Origin: Bacteroidales bacterium | GTDB taxonomy: Bacteria > Bacteroidota > Bacteroidia > Bacteroidales > VadinHA17 | Length of the DNA stretch: 64,000 nt | Assembly (NCBI GenBank): GCA_003141895.1 | Contig: PLNT01000040.1 | Coordinates: 26,634 to 90,633, forward strand | Direction of reading: 5' to 3' | In this document: piece by piece, positions 20,150 to 28,681 of the stretch | Layout: every line of letters starts with the position of its first letter | Position numbering within the stretch: the stretch's first letter is position 1 | The notes under the pieces: model-generated | What the model was told of the DNA's origin: nothing | The model's database searches: none | The model's input: the letters and a program-made list of their open reading frames with translations, nothing else | Made by a program: the position numbers and the translations under genes

Positions 20150-20725
20150 ATGGTTAATTTTTTGATTTTTGGACCTCCCGGTTCAGGTAAGGGAACACAG
20201 TCAGTCAGACTTGCTGAGAAATTCAATCTAATTCATCTCTCAACAGGAGATATGCTTCGGGCTGAAATTTCCGGAGGAACTGAACTAGGAAAAAAAATGA
20301 GCCTTATTATGTCAAGGGGTGAACTTGTCCCCGATGAGGTTGTTATAGAAATGATTGCACATAAGATTGATAGCAGTAAAGGTTCAGCCGGATTCCTTTT
20401 CGACGGATTTCCACGCACCGTAGCTCAGACTGTTTCTCTTGAAAAGATGTTAAATATAAGAGGTATGAAGATTGACCGGATGCTTGTTCTCGATGTTGAT
20501 CATGATGAACTTGTCAAGAGGTTAATCGCAAGAGCAGAACTTTCAGGGAGGCCGGATGATAAAGATCCGAAAGTAATTGAAAACAGGATTGATGTCTATA
20601 AGGAAAAAACTGAACCTATAATTTATTATTGCGACCAGAAAGGACTTTATCAGGCTGTAAATGGAATGGGAAGCATTGATGATATATTCAAGAGGCTTTC
20701 TGATTTTATGAAGAAACTAGTTTAA
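20150..20725 (+). CDS. adk: Adenylate kinase
   Basis: Interconverts ATP + AMP and 2 ADP. The P-loop GPPGSGKGTQ is at residues 8-17, the AMP-binding STGDMLR near 32 and DGFPRT near 86. At 191 residues it is the short form without the zinc-type LID. It lies 56 nt downstream of hpt on the same strand, a purine nucleotide pairing. Confidence 0.95.
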   Translation: MVNFLIFGPPGSGKGTQSVRLAEKFNLIHLSTGDMLRAEISGGTELGKKMSLIMSRGELVPDEVVIEMIAHKIDSSKGSAGFLFDGFPRTVAQTVSLEKMLNIRGMKIDRMLVLDVDHDELVKRLIARAELSGRPDDKDPKVIENRIDVYKEKTEPIIYYCDQKGLYQAVNGMGSIDDIFKRLSDFMKKLV

Positions 20726-20728
20726 TTT

Positions 20729-20810
20729 ACCCCCCACCCCCCCAAATGGGGGGCTTTAAGCTTAGCAAGAATGTTCTTAATCCCCCATCTGGGGGGATAG
20801 GGGGGTGAAA
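20729..20810. repeat. C-run/G-run dispersed repeat between adk and obg
   Basis: Outer ends ACCCCCCACCCCCCC and GGGGGGATAGGGGGGT flank two inner hairpins (CCCCAAATGGGGG; CCCCCATCTGGGGGG) and a linker GCTTTAAGCTTAGCAAGAAT. Very similar in plan to 22444-22520 and 35126-35220. Confidence 0.75.
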
Positions 20811-20844
20811 ACCAGGGGGAAAGTTAGAAATTTAAAATATATAT

Positions 20845-21837
20845 ATGTCCGGATCAAATTTTGTCGATTATGTAAAAATATACTGCCGCTCAGGTAATGG
20901 CGGGGCCGGATCAGCTCATTTCCGAAGGGAGAAATTTGAACCCAAAGGTGGTCCTGATGGCGGTGATGGCGGCAGAGGAGGGCATATAATACTGAGAGGC
21001 AATGATCAGATGTGGACACTGCTTCACTTGAAATATCAGCGTCATATTTTTGCTGAAAATGGAGGTGGTGGTAGCAGGCAGCAATCTACCGGAGCTGAAG
21101 GGAAAGATATAATTGTCCAGGTACCGCTTGGTACAATAGCAAAAAACAATGAAACAGGAGAATCTATTTTCGAAATAACAAAGAACGGGGAAGAACGGAT
21201 CCTGGCAAAAGGAGGAAGAGGAGGACAGGGGAATGTTCATTTTAAATCACCCACCAACCAGACACCAAGATATGCCCAGCCCGGTGAAGCCGGCATTGAA
21301 CAGGAGTTTATACTTGAGCTTAAAATTCTGGCCGATGTAGGTCTGGTAGGATTTCCAAATGCAGGCAAATCAACTTTACTATCAGTAGTATCTGCAGCAA
21401 AACCAAAAATTGCAGACTATGCTTTTACTACTCTTGTTCCAAACCTGGGAATAGTCAGTTACAGGGATGATAAATCATTTGTAATGGCTGATATTCCCGG
21501 AATTATTGAAGGGGCGCATGAAGGCAAAGGGCTGGGGATAAGATTTTTAAGGCATATTGAAAGAAATTCCATGCTTCTTTTCATGGTACCTGCCGACAGC
21601 AAAAACATAAGGGAAGAATACGAAATTCTTATCAATGAATTGAAAATGTACAATCCCGAACTTCTTGACAAAAAGCGTGTTCTTGCCATTTCGAAAACAG
21701 ACATGCTTGATGAAGAACTGATCAGTGAGATAAGAAAAGATCTCCCGGACATTCCCAGGGTGTTCATTTCTTCACTTACCGGACTTGGAATAGTTACATT
21801 AAAAGATATGATCTGGAAAGTACTTAACTTTGATTGA
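20845..21837 (+). CDS. obg: GTPase Obg
   Basis: Ribosome-associated GTPase of the 50S assembly pathway. The N-terminal glycine-rich Obg fold runs to about residue 158 ([27 protein letters not shown]). The G domain follows, with G1 [10 protein letters not shown]3 DIPGIIEG and G4 SKTD. The 330-residue length ends with the G domain; the extra C-terminal OCT domain of some Gram-positive homologues is absent. The stop overlaps the open frame of the PAP2 gene. Confidence 0.95.
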   Translation: MSGSNFVDYVKIYCRSGNGGAGSAHFRREKFEPKGGPDGGDGGRGGHIILRGNDQMWTLLHLKYQRHIFAENGGGGSRQQSTGAEGKDIIVQVPLGTIAKNNETGESIFEITKNGEERILAKGGRGGQGNVHFKSPTNQTPRYAQPGEAGIEQEFILELKILADVGLVGFPNAGKSTLLSVVSAAKPKIADYAFTTLVPNLGIVSYRDDKSFVMADIPGIIEGAHEGKGLGIRFLRHIERNSMLLFMVPADSKNIREEYEILINELKMYNPELLDKKRVLAISKTDMLDEELISEIRKDLPDIPRVFISSLTGLGIVTLKDMIWKVLNFD

Positions 21838-21845
21838 TATCAGGA

Positions 21846-22436
21846 ATGCTTGAACAATTTGATCAACATCTCTTTTTGCTAATTAATTCATCTAATTCAC
21901 TATTCTGGGATAAGGTGATGTATGCAATAAGCGGGAGAATAATATGGGCGCCTGTTTATCTCTCTATACTTATCTTTCTGGGTTTTAAATACAAAAGAAA
22001 ATTCCTTATCATTCTGATATTTATTATTCTGGCAGTAACTCTTTCAGACCAGTTATCGGTTCTTATGAAAAATCTTACTCAGAGGTTGCGTCCCTGCCAG
22101 GAACCTGCTCTTGCAGGTCTTGTACACCTTATAAATAATGAGTGCGGCGGAATGTTCAGCTTCGTTTCTTCGCATGCCACAAACTCGTTTGACGTAGCAT
22201 TTCTCAGCTTGTCTTTCATAAAGAAGAGATGGTATTCAATTTCTATAATAATATGGGCACTGGTTATTGGCTATAGTAGAATTTATCTTGGTGTTCATTA
22301 TCCGGGAGATGTTCTCTGCGGCTCTATCCTCGGGGCGTTGATCGGATGGAGCATGTATAAATGTTACATTCTCACAGACAATAATATACTAAAGTATAAG
22401 CCGTATTTTAATCGGAATATTCCTTCAAAACTATAA
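21846..22436 (+). CDS. PAP2 family phosphatase, membrane
   Basis: Integral membrane phosphatase of the type 2 phosphatidic acid phosphatase family, possibly acting on undecaprenyl pyrophosphate, phosphatidylglycerol phosphate or lipid A. The three motifs are KNLTQRLRP (KX6RP), SSHA near the middle, and SRIYLGVHYPGD (SRX5HX3D). About five hydrophobic helices are visible. ATG 21846 is preferred over the TTG at 21834 that overlaps the obg stop. It probably shares transcription with obg. Confidence 0.88.
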   Translation: MLEQFDQHLFLLINSSNSLFWDKVMYAISGRIIWAPVYLSILIFLGFKYKRKFLIILIFIILAVTLSDQLSVLMKNLTQRLRPCQEPALAGLVHLINNECGGMFSFVSSHATNSFDVAFLSLSFIKKRWYSISIIIWALVIGYSRIYLGVHYPGDVLCGSILGALIGWSMYKCYILTDNNILKYKPYFNRNIPSKL

Positions 22437-22443
22437 TCTCAAC

Positions 22444-22520
22444 CTTCCCCCCATATGGGGGGTTAAGATGTACCCGAGGTTTAAAATAGCCCCCCAATTG
22501 GGGGGTTGGGGGGTTGAAAA
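22444..22520. repeat. C-run/G-run dispersed repeat after the PAP2 gene
   Basis: CCTTCCCCCCATATGGGGGGTTAA, a linker, then GCCCCCCAATTGGGGGGTTGGGGGGTTGAAAA. Same architecture and end motif (GGGGGGT then GAAAA) as 20729-20810. Confidence 0.75.
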
Positions 22521-22569
22521 CAGTAGGAATTGAAGAACTGGGATTTAAAGCCAACCAAATTAATGTTCA

Positions 22570-23520
22570 ATGTTTTGCATAAACCTGGAAACGAACGATC
22601 CTTATTTTAATCTTGCGCTTGAAGAACTTCTTCTGAAAAGCAGTAAAGAGGAATATTTTATCCTTTTCGTGAATAGCCCGTCAGTCATAATCGGAAAGCA
22701 TCAGTCTGGTCATATTGAGGTTAATACAAAATTTGTTACAAAAAATCAAATCCCGGTTATACGGAGAATTTCCGGAGGGGGGACAGTGTACCATGATCTC
22801 GGCAACCTGAATTTCAGCTTTATCCGGCAATGTGAAAGCGGTAAACAGGTAGACTTCCGGAAGTATACCAGACCGGTTATTGATTTTTTAAAACAGATGG
22901 GCGTCGATGCAAAATTTGAGGGGAAAAATGACCTGAAAATTGATGGTTTAAAAATATCGGGAAATTCAGAGCATATTCTTGGTAACAGGGTCCTCCATCA
23001 TGGAACAATTTTGTTCAATACTAAGCTGGATTTGCTTCGGAATTGTATAAGATCAGACAAATCTTGTTATTCTTCAAGGGCCGTTGCATCAAACCCTTCA
23101 TCTGTTGTTAATCTGGCAGAAAAAATTGGTTGCTTTGATGATATAACTGGTTTTAAAGCAGCTATGATGGACTTCTTCCTGAAAAGTTATTCCGGAACTT
23201 TCCCCTATGAACTTTCGGAAATTGAAATTCTCCAGGCTGAATCAATAGCATTGTCAAAATATCAGTCGTGGGAATGGAACTGGGCTTACGGGCCGGAATA
23301 TTCTTTTAATAATACATTCAAAATCGATAAAACACCATATTTCTGTAAACTATTAGTAAAAGACGGATTGATTATTGAAAGCATAATCAGCGGAAGTGAA
23401 AAGATGAAGAACATTTCTAAAAAACTTGTTGGCTGCAGGCATATGGTGAAAGAAGTGTCGGATGTTTTTATGCAGGAAGGTTTATTTTTAATATCGGAAC
23501 TAGTTTTTAATTTCTTTTAA
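22570..23520 (+). CDS. lplA: Lipoate-protein ligase A
   Basis: Activates free lipoate with ATP and attaches it to lipoyl domains, the salvage route parallel to lipB-lipA. The 316-residue protein has RRISGGGTVYHDLGNLNFSF (about 66-85), the typical nucleotide/lipoate pocket, and the conserved lysine in DGLKISGNSEHI. The C-terminal accessory domain (about 225 onward) is present, so it is a complete bacterial-type ligase. The accessory element begins in the following intergenic repeat. Confidence 0.88.
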   Translation: MFCINLETNDPYFNLALEELLLKSSKEEYFILFVNSPSVIIGKHQSGHIEVNTKFVTKNQIPVIRRISGGGTVYHDLGNLNFSFIRQCESGKQVDFRKYTRPVIDFLKQMGVDAKFEGKNDLKIDGLKISGNSEHILGNRVLHHGTILFNTKLDLLRNCIRSDKSCYSSRAVASNPSSVVNLAEKIGCFDDITGFKAAMMDFFLKSYSGTFPYELSEIEILQAESIALSKYQSWEWNWAYGPEYSFNNTFKIDKTPYFCKLLVKDGLIIESIISGSEKMKNISKKLVGCRHMVKEVSDVFMQEGLFLISELVFNFF

Positions 23521-23604
23521 TTTGTATTTTTCAGTCACCTCATCATATCTCGTTTTGAGTCCCTCCCCCCTGGGGGATGCAATAGGATTTGCTGATATTA
23601 TTTA

Positions 23605-23612
23605 TATCTTTG
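23605..23612 (+). promoter_or_regulatory. Bacteroidota-type -7 element for the recombinase
   Basis: TATCTTTG matches TAnnTTTG 29 nt before the recombinase ATG, just inside the proposed left boundary of the element. Confidence 0.45.
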
Positions 23613-23640
23613 TTCCAGACAACAACGAAACAGAGATACG

Positions 23641-25113
23641 ATGAAAACGCAAACCACTGACAACCAGCCTACTGCAATAGCATTCTACAGAGTAAGCACT
23701 GACAAACAAACAAATGACAGGCAATTTAGCGATGTTCAGAACTATTGCAAAGCTTATGGCTATAAATTATTGAAGGAATTTCAGGAAACTATTTCAGGTG
23801 CAAGTAAATTGAGCCAGAGAAAAGAACTGTGCCAGATGCTTGAATTTGTTGAGACTAACAGACCAAACTTTGTTATCTGTAGTGAACTTTCAAGATTGGC
23901 AAGGTCACAGGATGCCATTACAATTATAAAGGATTGGACTGATAAGGGTGTTTGTTTTGTCTCATTAAAAGAAAATATCAGAACTCTGGATGAGTCAGGC
24001 AAAACTAACCCTATGACTGATTTACTGCTATCCATTATGACTGCACTCAATATATTCGAACTGGAAACTATAAAATACAGGGTTCGCAGTGGCCTGAGCA
24101 AAGCAATTTATGAAGATAAGAACTGGTCTGGTAGTGTGCCTTATGGTTACAGGTCAGTTGATAAGAAGCTGGTTGTTTACCCTGATGAGGCGGAAAATGT
24201 CAAAATGATGTTTCAGAAGTACGCTGAAGGATGGGGAACGCTGAAAATTGCCACACATTTAAACCGTCAGGATATACAGACAACCCTTGGTAAGTTCTGG
24301 AGAGATCAAAAAATTTATAAGATTCTCAGCAATCCTGTTTATGCTGGTCGCCGTAGGTGGAATGATGAACTTTTGGAACAGGCTGAGTTAAGAATTGTCG
24401 ATGAGCAGACTTTTACTGCCGTTGCCGAGAGATTGAAGAATAATAGCAATACAAGTGACCTGAATAAGAAGAATAAGCATAATTATTTACTTTCAGGCAA
24501 AATCGTATGTGAGTGCGGGCAACACTTCGTAGGTCAGAAGAATGAGAAATATATCTGCAAATCCAATAAATACGCAGGCGGTTGTAAGATCAAGCAGGTA
24601 AATAAGGAATGGATTGAAGCACAGGTAAAACAAGAGCTATTTATCAACTTCGGAAGCTTACTGGATGATAATAAGAAGATTATTGATAATACAGCATCAC
24701 TTGAAACGGAACTCTTTGGGATTGCAGTAAAAATCAACAAAGAGAGGTTGCATCAGAATTATCTCATTAATAGCATCAGCAGAATAGGTGAGCTGAAGTT
24801 TAATGAGAAGTTTGATGCCAGTGTGTCATATCTGAATACTCTGACTTCCCGAACTGATGAGATTAATAAAAAGTTGAAAGCCAGTCAGCAGTTCAGCAAA
24901 CTTATTGCACCTTCGGGGATGAAAGTTATGCCACAATTAGGCATAGTTCCTGTTATCGGTACAGGTGAGTTGAAAATTGATAAGGAACTTTTGCAGACGG
25001 CAATCGAAAGGATTGCTATAAATAATGAGTCAATAAAAGTGAGCCTTGTGAATGGTAATAGCTTCAATCTGCCAAGGATAATTGTCAAGAGAGGGAGACA
25101 GCCGAAGAAATAA
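23641..25113 (+). CDS. Large serine recombinase (site-specific integrase)
   Basis: A 490-residue recombinase. The N-terminal resolvase catalytic domain (about 12-155) has IAFYRVSTDKQ with nucleophile Ser19, and SELSRLARS. A recombinase DNA-binding domain follows (about 170-275, with VPYGYRS and RDQKIYKILSNPVYAGRRRW). The zinc ribbon is CECGQHFVGQKNEKYIC...GGCK (about 291-320). A coiled-coil region with paired charged heptads extends to about 420. It sits at the left edge of the element with its 5' end facing the proposed attL, the usual place for such integrases. It is likely to catalyse integration and excision. Confidence 0.93.
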   Translation: MKTQTTDNQPTAIAFYRVSTDKQTNDRQFSDVQNYCKAYGYKLLKEFQETISGASKLSQRKELCQMLEFVETNRPNFVICSELSRLARSQDAITIIKDWTDKGVCFVSLKENIRTLDESGKTNPMTDLLLSIMTALNIFELETIKYRVRSGLSKAIYEDKNWSGSVPYGYRSVDKKLVVYPDEAENVKMMFQKYAEGWGTLKIATHLNRQDIQTTLGKFWRDQKIYKILSNPVYAGRRRWNDELLEQAELRIVDEQTFTAVAERLKNNSNTSDLNKKNKHNYLLSGKIVCECGQHFVGQKNEKYICKSNKYAGGCKIKQVNKEWIEAQVKQELFINFGSLLDDNKKIIDNTASLETELFGIAVKINKERLHQNYLINSISRIGELKFNEKFDASVSYLNTLTSRTDEINKKLKASQQFSKLIAPSGMKVMPQLGIVPVIGTGELKIDKELLQTAIERIAINNESIKVSLVNGNSFNLPRIIVKRGRQPKK

Positions 25114-25546
25114 TTCCCTGCCTTGATAATCAGGCAGTTACATAACTATCACAATATCAACAACTAAAGCGGAAACGCCCATCCAGCGCGAAAAAAAAGA
25201 GGCCACAGCTGAATATCAAGCGGTTACAAGGCTTAAAAAGCTCAGATTAGTCTCATAATCAATTACATAACAATAATATTATGACAATAACCGAGGGCAG
25301 GATGAATTTACAGTCAGCCTGAAACCAGAAAGCTCAGGTTTGACAATTCCAAATATTTATTTTCAATTCTGCTTAAAATAAGTTTGATGGGGTCGAAAAT
25401 TTTAACTATTTATTCTGTGGAAAGGGCAAAACACCTCTTAACTCGCTGATATTCAGTAAAACTTTTCACTTTTGAAATTGAGTTGAGGCGAAAAAATGAC
25501 GTTCCGAGCATAAAATTATTTTTTAACCAACCAAAAAACCAAACCG
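25114..25546. other. Non-coding gap after the recombinase
   Basis: 433 nt without a supported gene. It begins with a small inverted repeat CTGCCTTGATAATCAGGCAG (25119-25138) that could end recombinase transcription, though no T-run follows. It contains one copy of the TAACTCGCTGA motif at 25439. Nothing else is recognised. Confidence 0.5.
25439..25449 (+). repeat. TAACTCGCTGA motif, copy 1
   Basis: Followed by TATTCAG. The same 11-mer recurs at 27134 and 27386, always in non-coding parts of the element. Confidence 0.5.
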
Positions 25547-25780
25547 ATGAAAGCACAAACAACCGCAGAACGCAACGAAGACCAAGATTATTACGAAACT
25601 CACAAACCACAAACAACGGAAGAACGCAACGCAGATCAAGAGTACTTCTACCTTTATGGCGGATTCACTAAAGAGGAACACAACTTCATTCAAAGTTACC
25701 TGAACCAATCCGAGGCAGTCAAAAACGAGTGTAGAGTTCAGGACGAATTCAAACCAACCCGCAACGAGAAAACAATCTAA
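25547..25780 (+). CDS. Small hypothetical protein with a tandem internal duplication
   Basis: A 77-residue charged protein, not recognised. Residues 4-20 (QTTAERNEDQDYYETHK) are repeated as residues 21-37 (PQTTEERNADQEYFYLY) with conserved TT.ERN.DQ. The duplication is visible in the DNA as well (ACAACCGCAGAACGCAACG / ACAACGGAAGAACGCAACG). No membrane segment or known domain is seen. A longer opposite-strand frame covers the same DNA but is hydrophobic, as expected of the complement of a K/Q/E-rich gene. Confidence 0.5.
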   Translation: MKAQTTAERNEDQDYYETHKPQTTEERNADQEYFYLYGGFTKEEHNFIQSYLNQSEAVKNECRVQDEFKPTRNEKTI

Positions 25781-25833
25781 CCACAAAACAGGGGGCGGGG
25801 AACTATCCCTGCTTCCTCTTATACCCTTTTCAG

Positions 25834-25977
25834 ATGAAAAAAGAAACACCCTACCGATTAATTGCAGACTTACAAGCCAGAGCAAAAGTAACACCGACGC
25901 CAATACCAAACAGCAAATTTTATCAAAAAAATCAGCCTGTAGAACTAGTTCAGTATCAGGCTCGCCAGAGGGCATAA
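25834..25977 (+). CDS. Micro-gene, 47-residue hypothetical protein
   Basis: ATG at 25834 to TAA at 25975. The product begins MKKETPYRLIADLQARAK, has a TPTPIPNSKF stretch and ends QYQARQRA. It is basic and has no membrane segment. It follows the 77-residue gene by 53 nt on the same strand. Coding status is unproven; support is only the start/stop and gene spacing. Confidence 0.35.
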   Translation: MKKETPYRLIADLQARAKVTPTPIPNSKFYQKNQPVELVQYQARQRA

Positions 25978-26166
25978 ATTAAAGGAATAATTTTATAATA
26001 ACCTGAATATCAATACTAATTTTCTTAACTCGTCTACAGGCCATTATTTGAATCAATCCTGTACGTATGGCGGTAAATCATTCTCAGAGGTCGCACAGAT
26101 ATATTGACCGATTTCCTGATACTTAAAACTACCCACATATTTTTTTACTTCCTACAATCAATCATT

Positions 26167-27027
26167 ATGAAACTTACCACAAAATTACAGAACATATTCG
26201 CACCTGCAAAGGATTACTTTAAAGGCTTTATTTCAGGGCTTGCAATAATGTTGCCAGCCATTTTGCTAACCTTATCTTTAACGGTAGCCAGTTGTAACAA
26301 AAATTATCAGGATGCGCCATATACGCCACCGAAAACAGAGCAGACCATAACTCAGGGCTTCGATTTACAGATCGGAACGGAAACGACGGACTTATCAAGA
26401 AGTTGGGATAAAACAGCTTGGGTATTCAACTATAACCAGACGTCAACAGTTTTGACGCTAACAGGAACAGGGGCTTCAGTCGGTCACAATTATACGAAAA
26501 CTTGCACAATCGATCAGCTAAAAGCAGGCACAGTCTCAATAACAATGTTGCCAGGAAATTATGAGGCAACTTTTACAACGCTGCACGCCCGAACAACTGA
26601 TTCCTTTTCGGCTAACGGATTGCTAGCTGCTAGTATTCACAGCGATATTGGCGACGTTCTGGATATAAAAATTGATAATAATTTACTTTGTACTGGCACG
26701 CCGTTAACCCTTACAGCAACTTTAGAAGATTATCTTATTATATACGATGTGCCAACGGAAACCAGCGTATCGGCATACGACTTCGCTTATTATTCAAATG
26801 CAACTTCAGCAACAGTTCCAAGGCTATTGAATACCTTTTACAGTACAAAAGGTTTCCATTATGCTTATATGAACGCCAAAACAAATTACAAAGCGATACC
26901 TAGTAATAAAGTTGTGGACGGAACAGGATTTGTCAACGGTAATTGTTATCATATCATTTCGCCATTCGCCGCCGCCTCAGTTTTAAATATCCCTGATATG
27001 ATTGTTCAGGATGTTATCGTACCATAA
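26167..27027 (+). CDS. Putative lipoprotein of unknown function
   Basis: 286 residues from ATG 26167. A long basic N-region (LTTKLQNIFAPAKDYFKG) precedes a hydrophobic stretch (about 24-42) and the lipobox VASC, so it should be a lipidated envelope protein. The mature part is threonine- and serine-rich, with alternating hydrophobic residues suggesting beta-sandwich folds. No family was recognised. An upstream TTG at 26104 is possible but would bury the signal sequence. It is the only evident envelope protein of the element. Confidence 0.65.
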   Translation: MKLTTKLQNIFAPAKDYFKGFISGLAIMLPAILLTLSLTVASCNKNYQDAPYTPPKTEQTITQGFDLQIGTETTDLSRSWDKTAWVFNYNQTSTVLTLTGTGASVGHNYTKTCTIDQLKAGTVSITMLPGNYEATFTTLHARTTDSFSANGLLAASIHSDIGDVLDIKIDNNLLCTGTPLTLTATLEDYLIIYDVPTETSVSAYDFAYYSNATSATVPRLLNTFYSTKGFHYAYMNAKTNYKAIPSNKVVDGTGFVNGNCYHIISPFAAASVLNIPDMIVQDVIVP

Positions 27028-27039
27028 GAAAATATAATA

Positions 27040-27098
27040 GTGCGGGGTCAGGTATTCTCAGCGACGTACTGACTGAGACGGTACGCCCGCAACTTTTT
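27040..27098 (+). terminator. Structured terminator-like element after the lipoprotein gene
   Basis: TGCGGG (27041-27046) pairs with CCCGCA (27086-27091), followed by AC and five T. Between them lie smaller self-complementary pieces (CTCAG...CTGAG, GTAC...GTAC), so a branched RNA fold is possible. Position 13 nt after the stop fits a rho-independent terminator. Confidence 0.5.
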
Positions 27099-27133
27099 AC
27101 CTTTAAATTCAACGTTCTGATTATGAGGCTCTG

Positions 27134-27144
27134 TAACTCGCTGA
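27134..27144 (+). repeat. TAACTCGCTGA motif, copy 2
   Basis: Preceded by CTG as in copy 3, so the shared word is CTGTAACTCGCTGA. Confidence 0.5.
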
Positions 27145-27385
27145 GAGCATTTGAGCTAAATGGCTGATAATCATTAAAAGGCGACTGTAAGCAAATATAT
27201 ATAAATACCTCCGATTTACTAAACGCCTGATACTCATAACTACATACTTATATAACAGGTAATTAGCATACGATTTAAGGCATACAAAAAGAAGTACTAT
27301 ATTAACATATGAAAGCAATAAATACATTTATATTAACAATATTAAGCAGGATAACCACTCAGGAATCGGAAGCCCCAAAACCCTG

Positions 27386-27396
27386 TAACTCGCTGA
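27386..27396 (+). repeat. TAACTCGCTGA motif, copy 3
   Basis: Preceded by CTG and followed after a short spacer by ATATTCAG; copy 1 is also followed by ATATTCAG. Confidence 0.5.
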
Positions 27397-27562
27397 CAAA
27401 TATTCAGATATTTTCACTGTTTTTGATCGGTTTTTTGCTGTTTTAGTCAACACTATGGAACCCAGATACATACAGCCCTTTTTAGCCCTTTGTATATTAT
27501 TGATAACTAAGTACATACAAACTGTGTATGTTACGTCAAACAGAAAAGAGTCAAAAAGTCGT

Positions 27563-27587
27563 ATTGTTTAAGGTTTAGTTAAACAAT
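27563..27587. promoter_or_regulatory. Perfect palindrome, possible operator
   Basis: ATTGTTTAA and TTAAACAAT flank a 7-nt centre (GGTTTAG). It lies about 440 nt before the ribbon-helix-helix gene. It could be a repressor operator or a weak hairpin. Confidence 0.35.
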
Positions 27588-28023
27588 AAAAGAAGATTTT
27601 TGAGTTTTTTTACCTCTGCAATTAGCTGATAAAGAGCCAAAAGAAAAATAGTTTGAAAATAGTTGCATATCGACCTGATAAAAGTGGCATAAACCTGCCT
27701 ATATAAGTAGAAGCGGGTCTCTAATCAAAATCAAAATTATTTTTTTACGCTTGTCGCTTTTTTCAAATTTGACAGCCTTGTCATTTTTGGCGAAACTATA
27801 TTCTAAAGTATAATAAACCCTATTCAGGGAGAAACCCTATTTTCTTACTCAAATAAAAACGACATAACTTTTAACTTTACAGCTTTTTTGTTGGGCTGTA
27901 TATTTCAGCGTATTTCAAATTTCAGAATTTTGGATGGAATGGTTAAGGATAGCCAGATATAACAGTCTGGTTATTTCTTTGCCTATTCCTTATTAACACT
28001 TAACAAATTACATTATTATTATT

Positions 28024-28251
28024 ATGAACATTTTGAATTTTTATGACTCAGTTGAGGACGGTCGCATCATTACATTTAAGATTGACGAACGTACAGAACA
28101 AAAGCTAATCGGAATCAGTAACGAAACTGGACTTTCGAAATCAGCTGTAATCAGATTATTACTTAGACAGGCAATTAATTTAAACAAGAAACAGGATAAA
28201 AGAAACCTCAATCCTGTGGATGATGACAAAAGAGAAACGAAAAATCTATAA
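28024..28251 (+). CDS. Ribbon-helix-helix DNA-binding protein
   Basis: A 75-residue protein with an Arc/MetJ-type fold: strand GRIITFKIDERTEQKL (about 13-28), then ISNETGLSKSAVIRLLLRQAI (about 31-51), the usual helix-turn-helix pair with SKSAVIR. The tail is charged. Likely a regulator or accessory DNA-binding factor of the element. Its 3' end overlaps the endonuclease gene by 32 nt, so the two are translationally linked. Confidence 0.7.
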   Translation: MNILNFYDSVEDGRIITFKIDERTEQKLIGISNETGLSKSAVIRLLLRQAINLNKKQDKRNLNPVDDDKRETKNL

Positions 28252-28654
28252 CAAAGAATGGAGGGCTAAGCATCCAAACTATTATAAAATAAGAGATAAT
28301 GCTCATAAAGATGAGAAAAAGGGTTACTATGGCGAAAATAAAGAAAGGTATAAGAAGGGATTCCATCTATATGGATTAAATCACACAAAAGAACAGAGGG
28401 CAAGAAATTTAAAGAAGTATGGCTTAACAGACGAGGATTACAATAATATGTTTACTGCTCAAGGAGGAAAGTGCCTTATTTGTGGCAAGCATCAAAGCGA
28501 ATTAAAGAAAGCTTTATCCGTAGACCACTGTCATAGTACAGGTAATATCAGAGGCTTACTCTGCAATAACTGTAACGTAGGAATTGGATTTCTTCTACAT
28601 AGTCCTGATATAATAGAATCAGCATTAAATTATATTAAAAACTCACAGAACTAA
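28220..28654 (+). CDS. HNH endonuclease, recombination endonuclease VII family
   Basis: A 144-residue protein with a basic N-terminus and a zinc-bound beta-beta-alpha-metal nuclease: CLICGKH (about 92-98), VDHCHSTG with the catalytic DH (about 107-114), and RGLLCNNCNVGIG (about 117-129). This is the endonuclease VII (Holliday junction resolvase-like) pattern common in phages and mobile elements. ATG 28220 or 28223 may serve as start. It could resolve branched DNA during element replication or recombination, or act as a homing-type nuclease. Confidence 0.85.
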   Translation: MMTKEKRKIYNKEWRAKHPNYYKIRDNAHKDEKKGYYGENKERYKKGFHLYGLNHTKEQRARNLKKYGLTDEDYNNMFTAQGGKCLICGKHQSELKKALSVDHCHSTGNIRGLLCNNCNVGIGFLLHSPDIIESALNYIKNSQN

Positions 28655-28681
28655 TAATCATTTCACAAAAATTCAACAATT

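Larger units (their letters stand above)
27099..28023. other. Long AT-rich non-coding region of the element
   Basis: About 0.9 kb without a convincing gene; the short minus-strand frames are low-complexity. It holds two copies of CTGTAACTCGCTGA (27131 and 27383), a perfect 9-bp palindrome at 27563-27587, a close direct repeat AAACCCTATT (about 27825-27860), and a CCAGA/TCTGG hairpin at 27953-27975 shortly before the ribbon-helix-helix gene. It could contain an origin, an excision/regulatory site or a non-coding RNA; none is shown. Confidence 0.5.

Noticed and set aside
23521..23640. Insertion of the element into a tRNA gene
   Set aside because: No tRNA cloverleaf or 3' tRNA fragment is visible at either flank; the flanks instead look like halves of a C/G repeat.
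25523..25975. Minus-strand frame of 150 codons over two small plus-strand genes
   Set aside because: Its product is a continuous hydrophobic string with many Leu, Val, Phe and Cys residues, as expected from the complement of Lys/Gln/Glu-rich coding DNA; the plus-strand gene has an internal codon-level duplication.
27121..27516. Two minus-strand frames of 60-70 codons in the long non-coding region
   Set aside because: Low-complexity, AT-driven composition, no neighbour coupling, and they run through the repeated TAACTCGCTGA motifs.
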